From assembly GCA_012295275.1 (NCBI GenBank), contig CM022665.1, positions 6,573,976-6,635,975 on the forward strand: a DNA stretch of 62,000 bases, read 5' to 3'. Under the pieces are notes generated by a model, which saw only the letters and a program-made list of their open reading frames with translations, was not told the origin of the DNA and made no database searches. The stretch is from Chrysomallon squamiferum. Its lineage: Eukaryota; Mollusca; Gastropoda; Neomphalida; Peltospiridae. Shown here in pieces: positions 12,325-23,919 of this stretch. The first letter of the stretch is position 1; each line of letters opens with the position of its first letter. A program made the position numbers and the translations under genes.

Positions 12325-13675
12325 ATGATGGCAACTGACAGTGCTGACCACACTGTCCAGTCTGAAAATACGAAAGAACATTTGTATAAAGTTTTAGTAA
12401 TTGGAGAATTTGGTGTCGGTAAGACTTGTACTTGTCAGTGCATAGTCGATGGTAGTGTTAAGATAAGCTGACATTATGTGAAATTATTATTTTATTTTTA
12501 TTTAATGTCTCGTACATCGATTATTAATAGTATTTTTGTATTAAACATTTTTTTTATTATTATTATTTTTTTTTTTTAATTTATTATAAATTTCTTAATT
12601 TTATATTAATTTTTTTTTTTTAATTAATTAATTAATTTAAATTTATTTTTCAATATTGTTTTAAAAGTTGTCTTCAGTATTAACTTAAATTTTCGTCCAA
12701 TTTTTCTTCTTTTTTAATTTTTTTTTTTCCTTTTATATATATATATATAGTGATCAAAAAATAATAAAATTAAAAATTAATAAAATAAATAAATAAACGA
12801 TACAATTTAAAATTTATTATTAGCTTTATTGCAGAATACTGTATATGATTATTAAAAATATATTATTATATTATAAAAACCTAATGTATACAAATTGTAC
12901 ATTGATCACTTTTTGACAGCTTTCATCTGTGTTAAAAAACAAATTCTTAAATTTTTTAAATTATTCTTTGAATTGAGAAGGGATAATAATTCTTAGGTAA
13001 AGCCTCTTTTGATGAAGGATGAAACATAGGATCTTATTTTCAAAATTTAAACTGAATATTAATTTTAGATTTCTAGTTTTCCTATTGTTTTTAATTAAAT
13101 ATAAACAAATATTTACACAATTTAGTGTTTAGCTACAGGACAAGAAAAAAACTTTTGTGCAGCCATTTATTTTTGACATGACAAAGATCAGGATAATTTA
13201 ATGATAATTTTTTTTGATTTCTGCTTTGTTTTATCATTTTTTTATTTTTTTTTTATTTTTAGTTATGTTTAAATTTTTTTTTTTTTTTTTTTTTTTTTTC
13301 AATTTCTTGATCATAAATTGTTGTCCTTACATAATTATATACATTAATGTTAACAACCCCCCCCCACCAAAACCCCCAAAAAGTTTATAAAGGTGAAACT
13401 TCTGATTTTGCAGGAAAAACATCTATAATAAAGAGATACACTGAAGGTAACATGAAATATTTGATTAACTTTCTTCTGCTTGTTAGTAATAACAAATGTT
13501 TAACCACCTTGTTCTTTACTTATCTTCCTATCTGGAAACACATGCTCAAAATATAAATAAATTTTTGATGATAATAATAATAATAATAATTAAAAAGTAA
13601 ATTTTTTAAATTGAAAAAATCCCCATAAGGTCTCATTTGTTTTAACCTCTACATTTTTCAAGCATATTTAATTTA

Positions 13676-13707
<32 letters not shown>

Positions 13708-16700
13708 TAATAATCAGTGTTAAAAACCATAATTATCAAATTTTATTAGTATTTATCAGGATTTATGGATCATAAAACTGATGATGCTGTTTAAATCTGA
13801 TTGTAAATTGTTACTTGCTGATAGTAAATAGGAAGTAAATTCAGATAACAATAGATATAATTAAATAAAGTTTGCTTGCTATCAGCAGCTGTAGTTTACT
13901 GTGACATCTGTTTCAATTAATAAAGTATTAAACAGTTTTAAAAGAGAGAGAATATTATTTTGCCATCACTAAAGTGAAATATTTTTCTGGTGGTCGGTTG
14001 GATGGAGGTAGATATTAATATTTGAATCACTTTTACATTTGTACAACACTTCAAAGCTTATATAGCATTTCTTTTTTTTTTCTTTTTTCTTTTTAAAACT
14101 TGTTTAATGTTTTTGATAAATTAATTTTGGATATAATGTGGGTTTGTGGTATTTGTTTAATTCTAAATTACTTGTTTTATTCAAAAGTCTATCGTCAAGT
14201 GTATACATGTATATGGGTATGGCTTTTTGACTGCAGGAAATTTAATTTTCTAATTTTGTTAATTTGCCTAACAAAAAACTAAAGAAAAAAAAATATCAGC
14301 ATTTCCTTAGAAAAAATTTAATTTACACAAAATAATAATAATAATCATCATTTTTGAGTGAAAATATCATTTTTTAAAAAGAAATACATCTTTAATAGTT
14401 GTTTGATATTCCATTGCACATGTATGATGATCATACCCAATAATAACAAAGACATCAAAATGTGTATAATTTATTCAACAGTTTTTATGTAATTTCATTT
14501 TATGCAGGTTTTTTCTCACCAAATTATAAACTGACAATTGGTGTTGATTTTGCTATCAAGAATGTAGACTGGGATGGAGATCTTAAAGTCAGTTTACAAC
14601 TCTGGTAAACAATTGTTATACAGCTGATATTTTAGAAATTGTACACTTTTGACCGAATCGATCACATATGCTAACATCATTTATTTGGTTTTTGTATTAT
14701 TTCCAGAAATGTTTTATGAATTATATTAATGAAAGATGTTTCAAGAATCTATCAGTTTTATCAGTTGCATCTCTAAAACTATTCCATCCAATATTTTGAT
14801 ACTGATCTAATAAACCTTAAAGATTTAACTTGATCTGTCGTAAAAGGTAGTTCTGATTATAGAAACATTAATTATTTTTCAGCTAAATTCATTATCTTTC
14901 AAAAAAAACAATTCTAAATTGCAACAGCAATGAAATGATTGTTTATTTAAAATAAAGTAAATTTTAGATTTCAGAAAAAATTATTTTAGTACTAACAGTA
15001 AAAACAGCTGTATATTTCATCTTTTTTTATTTTCATTTTGCAGGGATATAGCTGGTCATGAACGATTTGGTCACATGACAAGAGTTTACTACAAATATGC
15101 GTAAGTTTTTATTTATATCCAAAAGTGAACAAAACGGAAAGAACAAAAAAATGTCATAAATTTTAATTTTATTTTCTGTCTTTTATAAACAACATTTAGG
15201 TTTTACAATGAATATTTGTGGCAAGTCACCAACATAAATAGCAAATACATTTTTAAACTGATAAATAAGTTGTATCCATTTCAAATAAAATAACAGTACT
15301 TGCTAATTTTTTTACATGATTATAATTTTCTGTTTCATATATCCTTTATTTTGTATTTTGATTTGTAAAATAAATAAATGATTGATTTTCTTAGAAAAAC
15401 TATTTTAATATCTAGTAGTACAGGTAACTTTACCAAATAAATTGTGTAACTGTCACATGTGTATCCATTACTTGTGTTTTCTTTGTAGAATTGCTGCAAT
15501 AATATGTTTTGATCTGTCTAGGTAAGTTAAAGAAATTTTAAATATTTATATATTATTAATGATGAAATGCAAATAAATCATTTTAGATCGCTTTTAAAAG
15601 GTATCTACTAGCCATGTTTTAATAAATGATTTCTCATAGACAAATTAACAATGTTCTTTAAAATAATTACTTTAATTTCAGACCAGCTACATTTGACTGT
15701 GTGTTAAAAGTAAGTACGTACATCTTGATCAGTGAACTGTTTTACCAGCTACTATATTCATCATTTTTGTGAAACTGGAGTTTTTCTGTATCCCATATTT
15801 GTGGATTATAGATACTATAATTTGGAATGTAATGAAAGTAATGAAGTCTATAAAGTTATGCCAAAGTATGCATTAAAAACAGTTGGTGATTATATCAAAT
15901 ATAAAAAAAACACTATCACCTTTACAAATTCACTTCCACTTGCAGTTTAACTTCAGAATGTTGATTTTTAAAATGTGATTGTAGTGGCTGAATGATGTTA
16001 ACTCCAAGGTGATGTTAGCTGATGAGAAACCTGTCCCCGTCTTATTACTGGCAAACAAGGTAGATTACTCTTCTTACAATCATTAAGATTTACAGTAATC
16101 AATATATAAGAATAAATTTCATTACTCAAATGTTGCTTATATTATATTACAGATTTAGAAAAAAAAAAAAAACCCCTAATATTGTTTTTAAGATATTTAT
16201 TGTTTTCCTTTATGTAATATGCCAAACATCCAAAGACTATGTTATTTTTGAAAAGTACATTTTAGTTTAAAACATTAATAATGTTTTTCTTCAAACTCAA
16301 ACTATAATTTGAAAACTAATGTAGTCTATAAGCCATTTCTGGTTAAGTAAAAATTATATATGTTTCACAATTTAAAAACCAGTATGTTTTTCCTTATTTC
16401 TCATTTACAGTGTGATATTGAAGATGTCTTCATTGATCATGAAATGTTGTCCAAGTTTTGTAAGGATCATAATTTTATTGGTTGGTTTCCAACTTCAGCA
16501 AAAACAGATACAAACATAGGTAATTCTGCTTCATGCGGACATTTGTCTATTAAACTGTATTTAGCATACCACTGAAAACAGTCCAATAATAATGGTTTTA
16601 ATGAATGTTATAAGAAAGAACAGTTTAGAAACAGAAACCAAATTCGCTTGTTTCAGCATGAGTAATACAGTATGAACAAATAAAAAGTAATATACAGTAT

Positions 16701-16928
16701 ATGTTGTAAAGAAGATATTATATATTTTATTATCTTGAGTAGATATTTCACATTTATTAATTGTTAATTTCAGAGAAAGCCATGAATTTCCTTATAGAAC
16801 ATATCCTAGCTCTTCCCACTGATAGTAAAAAGCCAGCAGAAAATCTTGATTTGCAGTCATCACCAATTCATGTACATGAAGCATTTCAAAATGAGGAAGA
16901 CAGAAAAAGTGCCAGATGTTGCAGTTAA
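12325..16928 (+). CDS. RAB32: Rab32-family small GTPase (Rab32/38-like, possibly Rab32B class)
   Basis: Nine coding exons, all GT-AG with consistent phases: 12325-12418, 13414-13446, 14508-14604, 15044-15100, 15489-15521, 15682-15709, 15985-16059, 16411-16519, 16774-16928. The product has 226 residues, about the length of human RAB32. Visible motifs are the P-loop GEFGVGKTS (27-35), effector segment TIGVDFA (52-58), the Rab32/38-type WDIAG (75-79), guanine-binding NKCD (138-141), TSAK (167-170) and C-terminal CCS for double prenylation. Family role: membrane traffic to lysosome-related organelles and mitochondria-associated membranes; such Rabs act in pigment granule formation in vertebrates and insects. 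Odd: residue 80 is His (CAT 15057-15059) where most Rabs have the catalytic Gln. The start is the first of two adjacent ATGs. An AATAAA signal lies at 17056-17061. The choice between Rab32A and Rab32B classes is uncertain. Confidence 0.93.
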
Positions 16929-17055
16929 CATTTTTGTGTGTCATCACTAGTGTAATTTTACCACAAAACTATCAGTGAATGTATAAATATTATTTATTAC
17001 AGGAATGCTATTTAATAATGTGAATATGCAATCCTTCTTCCAAACATTATTTATT

Positions 17056-17061
17056 AATAAA
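17056..17061 (+). terminator. Polyadenylation signal of the Rab32-like gene
   Basis: AATAAA lies 128 bp after the stop codon; it is the first canonical hexamer downstream. Later ones would give longer 3' ends. Confidence 0.6.
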
Positions 17062-17410
17062 GTGGTGAATATATCCTCCATGCTACATTTCTTTTTGCTA
17101 AAATGTTTTTAACTTCTGTAACACAAATTTTGGTAAAAATAATTATCATAAAAACTTTCATTAAAGCAATTTTAAAATCTCTAAATGAGATATATCATAA
17201 AGAAGGATGTTAAAAACCTGTCATACAGGTTATTACTGAATTCTTAGTATGAGCTGTGATAGTTTGAGTTTATGTTTGAAACCACTTACTCATATTTTGT
17301 TATTTGAAAAAAATTTCTTCAAAGATGACATTCAGGTTGTTATTGTTACTTTTAAAAATGTAATCAATGTTTTTAAATGCTAATAGTTTGGAGAAAGTTT
17401 TATTTTTGCC

Positions 17411-17461
<51 letters not shown>

Positions 17462-19349
17462 TTAAGTGCAAAAATGAGTTAGCTATTTAGTTTAGGGGCT
17501 TGAAAATATTTTATTATAATTACTTTTTAAATTTGTTATTGTTATTTATTTAATATTATTGAAGTTAATGACTTCATGAATGCCTGTGGCACATACTACT
17601 TTGTAATTAATAATTTTTTTTTTTATATGCATGCAGTTTTAATTAAATTATAGTTTTATTAAACAGTATGTTCAAACTATTAGTCTTGTTATTTATTAAT
17701 CAAATATATTTAATAATTATTATACCTTTCAGTAATTCCAGTACATATAAATTATATGGTAATCTTAATTTTGTTTATCTTTATTTCAGCATATCTGAAA
17801 ATTATAACCTTTTCAATTTATATTTAAAAGATTTTCTTGATGTTTTAATGCTTTCTTGTAAGAAACTGTAAACCAATTTAATAAAAAAAATGTAGTGTTG
17901 TTCTTGTTTGTATTTATCTTGACTGTGTCATGAATGTAATAATCACATAATGTTTGTAATGTATTGTATTTATTACTATCTAAAATCTCAATGTGTGGCA
18001 AGAGGTCAAGGGGAGGAGAACTGGAAGAAATGAGATGACTGGACAAAAGGAAAATTATAATGTTTGATATTTATAATTATCTATTGATAATCATGGCCAT
18101 CCAAACTTCACATTGGAAATAGAGAACCATACAGTGAATCACTTCACAACTGTATTTTTAATACGATAAAATAAAACCTCTGAATTGTATCCAATTTTCA
18201 ATCATTTAGTCAGGGTATATTTGAACTTGAAAGTAACATTTTTTTTTTTTAAATATTTTTGTGGGTTACATTATCACAAATGACAAGCACAAGAAATCTG
18301 TGATGCTAGTGTCTGCTGGAGATGAACTGAACAATATCATAGAACTAATGCATGTGGAAGAAGGTAAATTGGAATTTCAGAAAATTATCAAGGCTCTTAT
18401 GTCATACTTTAATCAAAAACTTAACTGAGATTGCCATAAATACCGTTTTAGACATGACTCAAAAAAACAGACCAAAAAGGGAAAAAACTTGGGGAGAATA
18501 ATGAAAATAAAAAATGATAAAAAACACTGGCACAAAGACAATATTTCCATTATCTACTGACAAACATCATAATCATTTGTTTTAATAAAACAATTAAATA
18601 ATTAATTAAATGATATTCATTTCATGGCTTGTGAGAGATTTCAAATAAATTAATGCTAATGAAAATTTGTTTCATAAATATTTTAAAATTATATAACAAT
18701 ATTCAGTTAACATTCCCTGGTGTTGGTTATCCATGAAGCATTGGTGGAATGCACTTAAAACTATAACAACAGAAATCATTAATCTCCAAGATAATTATTA
18801 GATATTCTCCAGTTAAACACATCATATCTAATAATTAATTAATTAAATAATTAATTAATTTCTATTAGTTATAGTACAGTTTGAAACATTTAAATGCCTA
18901 ACAGTAATTTATGAAATTACTGATTATTTGTTAGTTGCCTCTCATTACCAGTTATCAAGGAAATCGAATCCTGTTCGAGGAAGGTTGCTCTGAAAGAAAA
19001 AAGTGAAACACTTTTAGAATAAATATTAACATTATATAAATCAAAATAAGGAAAGTGAACAAAGAAATAACAATATTCATAGTTTTTAAAATACATTAGG
19101 TCTGATTTTTAGAGTACATACAGATACAGTTATGAAATATAAATAAACAAAATAAAAAATGAATTTCTTAAAAGTGTTGTACAAGTCACAGAATATTGTA
19201 AATGATGTCATAAAGCTAATTTTATTTTTGCTAAGTACAACTTGTAAAATTGTAAAATCTTTCTTATGAAACACAACAACTATTTTATAAGCTTTAATAC
19301 ATCTGTTTTGCAATTATCACTGGAAGAAAAGAGAAAAGAAAACACATTT
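17062..19349. other. Intergenic region between convergent genes
   Basis: AT-rich sequence between the convergent Rab32-like (+) and C1orf198-like (-) genes. It holds a (TA)n run at 17419-17458 and the 3' untranslated regions of both genes. A TTTATT at 19221-19226 (AATAAA on the minus strand) lies 124 bp beyond the C1orf198-like stop and is its likely polyadenylation signal. No other gene is seen. Confidence 0.7.
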
Positions 19350-21651
19350 TTATAATCTGCTGATTACCTCTGATTCTGTACTGGTAACAGTAACAGTGAG
19401 AATTTCTTCTTTTTCTGCTTCGCTTATTTTTCCATGATCTAATAGATGTGTGGTATGGTCAGGTGATGTTTCAGTTGAATGGTCACTGGCTATCAGATGT
19501 GAAGCATGATCTGGAGATGATTCACTGGAATGACTTTCATGACTATTACCTCTGTCCATTGACAGATTTGGTGGCTCATTTGTAACATAAGAAGCAGCTG
19601 AAATAGAAATTTTAAATAACATTAATAATCCAAAATGTCACAAATCTTTTCCTTTCACTCATATTTGACTTACTTAAGCTTCAGAAATGTTTCAAATTAT
19701 TCTGCATGGATATTTGTCTAAGAGATTTTGCCAGATTTATATTTTGCAAATTAAAGAAAATACTATTATCCTATTGATTTTAGTTTGTGATGGGGACAGT
19801 AACAACTAGTTAAATTAAGGACACTCAATGGGATATTTACATTTGATTTAAAAGAGAAATCTCTGTATTTGATAAAATAATGAAACAAATTATAAAACAG
19901 AGCAGAGTTAACTATGATACCTGATTTTTGTACATGAGATTCCTGTCCAACAAATGTGGACCACTCAGTGACTACTGCTGGGTTAGAAAATGCTTGCTTT
20001 GAGTCATCATTATCTTTTGTCAACACTGGAGTTGTATCAATATTGTCGTTTTTGTTGAAAGACTTGGACTTTGCAATCTTCACAGGAGATTTCAGAATTT
20101 TTGATTTCTGAACTGACTGTAAAGCAAATTCATTTATGTTAGTAGACTCAGTATTTTCTAAAGATGACTGTGAAACAATGTCTTTCTGACTCTGGCAAGT
20201 TGAAGAGGCTAGATTCTGAACACTTCCTTCAAAGGCTTCATTCACCTCTTCAAGGGGGCTAGTAGACCTTGACCTTACAATTTCCTTGTCAAGGTAATTT
20301 CTAACTTCAGCCAACATTGCATCAGTCCAAGTCTCATCTTTGTAGATAAATTCTGGAGAAGCCATTTGATCTTGATCACTGACTTCTTTCGTTTTCTTTC
20401 CTTTGAGTGGAGGTTTGCCAATGACATCTGGTTCAAAATCATCCAGTGATAAATCCTGTTGACTCTGACAAAAAAATGTGATCAGACTGAGAAAAACTCA
20501 TTTAAAAATTTGAATTTTCTACTTTAAAAGATTATTTAGGTGAAAATCGTAACAAATGTATACTTAAGAAAAGAAAAAAGTAAGAATATATATCAACTCT
20601 TTCACAGTATGATAGTATCTTTCTTCTGTTTGTAAATAACATTTAACTGAGATTTGACATTTGAAGTAACTGAAGTGATATTTATTGTAAATCATTCTTT
20701 TTTGATTTAGCTCCCAATCATCTTCAGATGTTTTTAACTCTAATCCCAAAAATTATTCTATTTTTATTGCAATCTTACTTTGCTCTTCCATGAAAATGGT
20801 CCTGAGTGTGCATCTTTCCATGTACGCAGCTATAAAAATAAGAAATATGGTTACCCAAATGATATATTCTTTGTAGTAACATTCAAAACATGGCACAAAA
20901 ATGATAAAATTATTTATAAGTTAATGTTAACAGATAAAATTATGAACTTTCAAATTCCCTAGAAACTAGTTAGAGATTGACACACACACTCACACTGCTG
21001 AATACCACTAACTGGATATAATGGGAACCACATCAGTTTAAACCTTCAGTCAAATACACATATCAAAATAAAATAAAATTACAAAGAAAAATGGTTTTCA
21101 AATAAAATATTAATTTATTTTGTTCTATTATGTTTTTTAACTGTCAAAATGTTTCTACAGTGAAAAATAAATCTCTAGATTGTTTAGAAATGATTTCCGA
21201 ATGGAGTAATCAAGGCCTTAAATAGCATCGTTGTCGTTAAACAAACTGAATCAACATAATTTGCAGCAACCGGGATAGTAATTTTTACATCCAGTTAAAA
21301 AATATTTGAGAAGAAAGGAAAAAAATTACGCACTTATATAAAATCATCTTAATTAAAAAGGAGATAGATACTTACATCAGTTTCGTCTACCATGATCTTT
21401 TCACCCGAAGGAACCATCAGCTTCGGAAACGAACACGGATATTCATTTACGTTTGTTTGTTTGTACTTTTGTCTCGTATCTTTGTCTACGAACCAGTAAT
21501 CAATTAATTCATCTTTGCTTCCTGGTGATAAACTGTCCAACCTGTCTCCTAAGTAGAATTCTAAGTCATGCACTTCTTTCGTTATTTTGCGAACGGGAAA
21601 GCTTAAAGAAGAGAAATAAGCAGCAACTTCGCGATCCATTTCACTTGACAT
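19350..21651 (-). CDS. C1orf198-like protein (DUF4706)
   Basis: Four coding exons on the minus strand: 21651-21376, 20829-20779, 20464-19921, 19597-19350. The product has 372 residues and all junctions are GT-AG in phase. Residues about 11-50 (YFSSLS..RKI....L..LS...KDELID) and exon 2 (residues 93-109, containing TWKDAHSGPFSW) match what I recall of vertebrate C1orf198, where YFSSLSP..RKI and TWQDEHSAPFSW sit in the same order; that region is DUF4706. The function of this family is not established. Residues 110-290 are polar, Ser/Lys-rich and probably disordered. The C-terminal exon holds two tandem copies of HS(S/T)E(S/T)SPDH(A/T)(S/T)HL. The last codons include GAGGTAATC, which could serve as an alternative donor, so the C-terminus is less sure than the rest. 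Confidence 0.8.
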
Positions 21652-21934
21652 TTCTGAACTAAAATGGAGTTATCTCTGGTTAATTATATGTCTACAATAG
21701 AGTTACTTCTCTTCGACCGCAGCTCTGTACATGAAATAAAACGTTTTAAGCAATAACTAATCAGTTGTGAGGGGAAAACAGACTAAGAAGTCATTATAAA
21801 TAAGAAAAAATAAAAATAGGCCAAACATAAGTAATGAACTCCTTCCACAAAATAAATTAAGAAAAAATAAATAGAGCTGTTGGATAGAATTAACCGATTA
21901 CTGTTATTTACGAATATCTTAAAATTTAAAGGAT

Positions 21935-22246
21935 GGGCCATTCTGTGTCAAATTACCCCCCCCCCCAAAAAAAAAAATCCTTGTCATATTGCCTTTTCAA
22001 CAATACCAATTTTATGAAGATTGGCCCAGTAGTTCCTTAGATATGAGGGTTCAAATGTTGGTGGTCACGCCCATTTTTGCCCAAAATCTCAAAATTCGGT
22101 GGGCCATATCTCCCACACCACTGGTCGGATAGGGCTAAAATTTCAGATTTGGTGCTGTGGGATCCCAGTCAACAAGTGTACCAAATTTCATAAAAATCTG
22201 AGACGGTCGGGTTTAACCCATTGGGTGATTTGACACGGAATGACCC
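21935..22246. mobile_element. MITE-like element, 312 bp, with 24-bp TIRs and GGAT target duplication
   Basis: The left terminus (21935-21958, starting GGGCCATTC) and the reverse complement of the right terminus (22223-22246, starting GGGTCATTC) match at 21 of 24 bases. Both ends are flanked by GGAT (21931-21934 and 22247-22250), consistent with a 4-bp target-site duplication. The interior has no open frame of useful length and is less AT-rich than the flanks; it also holds a C-run followed by an A-run at about 21955-21977. This is the structure of a non-autonomous DNA transposon. I cannot assign a superfamily. It sits about 280 bp upstream of the C1orf198-like start codon. Confidence 0.8.
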
Positions 22247-22250
22247 GGAT

Positions 22251-23167
22251 ACATCTGAAGTGATTTTTGAAACATTTAAGATGTATTAAAGGTATGATTC
22301 TTACGAAACTAATGTTATAAACAGGTTAAACAGAGAAACGTTATATTTTAAGAATAAAATAATTTGTTTTATAATATGATTCTCAGCAATAGGAAAATAT
22401 TAAGTTCATTATTAAAATCTTTTCTTTTAATTTTTTAATTAATTGTATAATTACTTTCAACTCACTTGAATATCGTTAAGTATAACAATGTAAATTAAAA
22501 CTTCTTGTTGTATTTAAATATATCTGCTTCAGTTACTTTATGTTCTGAGTTTTTTGCTCTTTTTTCAGGTTTATGCTCAGTATTTTGTACAGAATAAATG
22601 TGTGTTTGTTGATGGGTACTTTGATCCACAATTCAAAATGTAAAAAAGAAATACATTTTTTTCCAAAGTTGTACTTAGACCTTTGTTATTAATGGTACAA
22701 GAATTTAGCCTCTGTTTTTAATTGTATTAATATAAGAAACTGGAAAATTTTGTGTTGCCTTGTAATATATAGTATAATTTTAAAAATCATCTTCATCTTG
22801 CATTATCTTTTTCATCAAAAATATTCTCTAAATAAAAACAAACTATTATGATCAGTTTTATTTTATTTCCAAATGGAACTTTGAATATGACAGTTCCAGT
22901 TATTACATTAATAAATGATAACATATGATGTCAATGTATAAAAAAAAAGTTTCAGATACATCTGGATATAGCATAATTATATCCATGTTCTGTCTATAAA
23001 CACATCTAGAATTACCAGTGACATATTACATTTTATTGCACAACCTATCTGTCCATACACACTGCTCTTCATCCAAATCATATGACTTTTTTAACCATAC
23101 ATCTGAAGCTTAGTAATCATATCTTCTAAAAGAAACATCAACTATATATTGTGAAACAAAATAAATG
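22251..23167. other. Intergenic region between two minus-strand genes
   Basis: AT-rich sequence without coding potential. TTTATT at 23032-23037, which is AATAAA on the minus strand and lies 131 bp beyond the TIMM9 stop, is the likely TIMM9 polyadenylation signal. Confidence 0.6.
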
Positions 23168-23919
23168 CTATTTTTGTGATGCTAAGTTTTGAACAGTAGC
23201 AGCAGAGTCAGACTGTGTCATTTGATATTCTTGAAACCTCTGAGAGATTCTTTGAGTCATTTTTAAGTATTTTTCCAAACAGTTTAAGGCACAGGTGTTC
23301 TGAAACAAAAATAATGTTTTATAAGTTATAAATAATTCACAATAAAGTACTTTAAATGTTTTATAAGTTATAAATAATTCACAATAAAGTACTTTAAATG
23401 TTTTATCATATATCATAGACTAATGAATTTAATTACATAGATAAATAATGCACTTGACTGCTTTCTTAAAAATTCCAGGAAATTTACAACAGTAAGATTA
23501 TAAAATATTTTTTTATAAATCATATTTAGATTACTTCTTTTATCCCAAAATAAGACTGTAATATGAAGTAAACATTGTGAAAGAAATAATACAAACCTCT
23601 GAATCTAATATTTTTCTTGTTGTGAAATCATTGACACAATCCATAAAGCACATTTCTGATACTCTGTTGTATGAAGCTAGAAACTCTTGAAACTGGAAAA
23701 AATAAAGAGAAGACTTATATGATACAGAAAAGAAAAATTAGTGTGGTCATTTTATAACAAAATTTTACAAAACAATTTCTGGTTCCAGATTACATGTTTA
23801 TATATTGTTAGTATATTTATAATAAAAATAAAATGAGATATTAATTTAATTTGTTTTACTTGTTTTACTGTACTTTCTGGATCCAATTGAAAAGGTTGTG
23901 GTACTGATGCTGATGACAT
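23168..23919 (-). CDS. TIMM9: TIMM9, mitochondrial small Tim chaperone
   Basis: Three coding exons on the minus strand: 23919-23860, 23692-23597, 23299-23168. The product has 95 residues; human TIMM9 has 89. Twin CX3C motifs are at C35/C39 and C55/C59, followed by the highly conserved CLEKYLKMTQRISQRFQEY (residues 59-77). These cysteines form the two intramolecular disulfides of small Tims. TIMM9 pairs with TIMM10 in a hexameric chaperone of the intermembrane space that escorts hydrophobic inner- and outer-membrane precursors, and it works with the TIM22 translocase. No cleavable presequence is expected or seen. The gene is divergently arranged with TALPID3, 1.7 kb away, as neighbours are in human. 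Intron 2 carries a recent 42-bp tandem duplication. Confidence 0.95.
23317..23406. repeat. 42-bp perfect tandem duplication in TIMM9 intron 2
   Basis: Unit 23317-23358 is repeated without mismatch at 23359-23400, followed by six bases of a third copy. It lies just outside the last TIMM9 exon. Perfect identity suggests a recent event or an assembly artefact. Confidence 0.95.

Noticed and set aside
12325-12445. Longer exon 1 of the Rab32-like gene reading through GKT
   Set aside because: The genomic GGTAAGACT mimics the GKT codons, but the donor GTAAGA at 12419 joined to exon 2 gives GVGKTSIIKRY in phase. Read-through diverges from the family at once.
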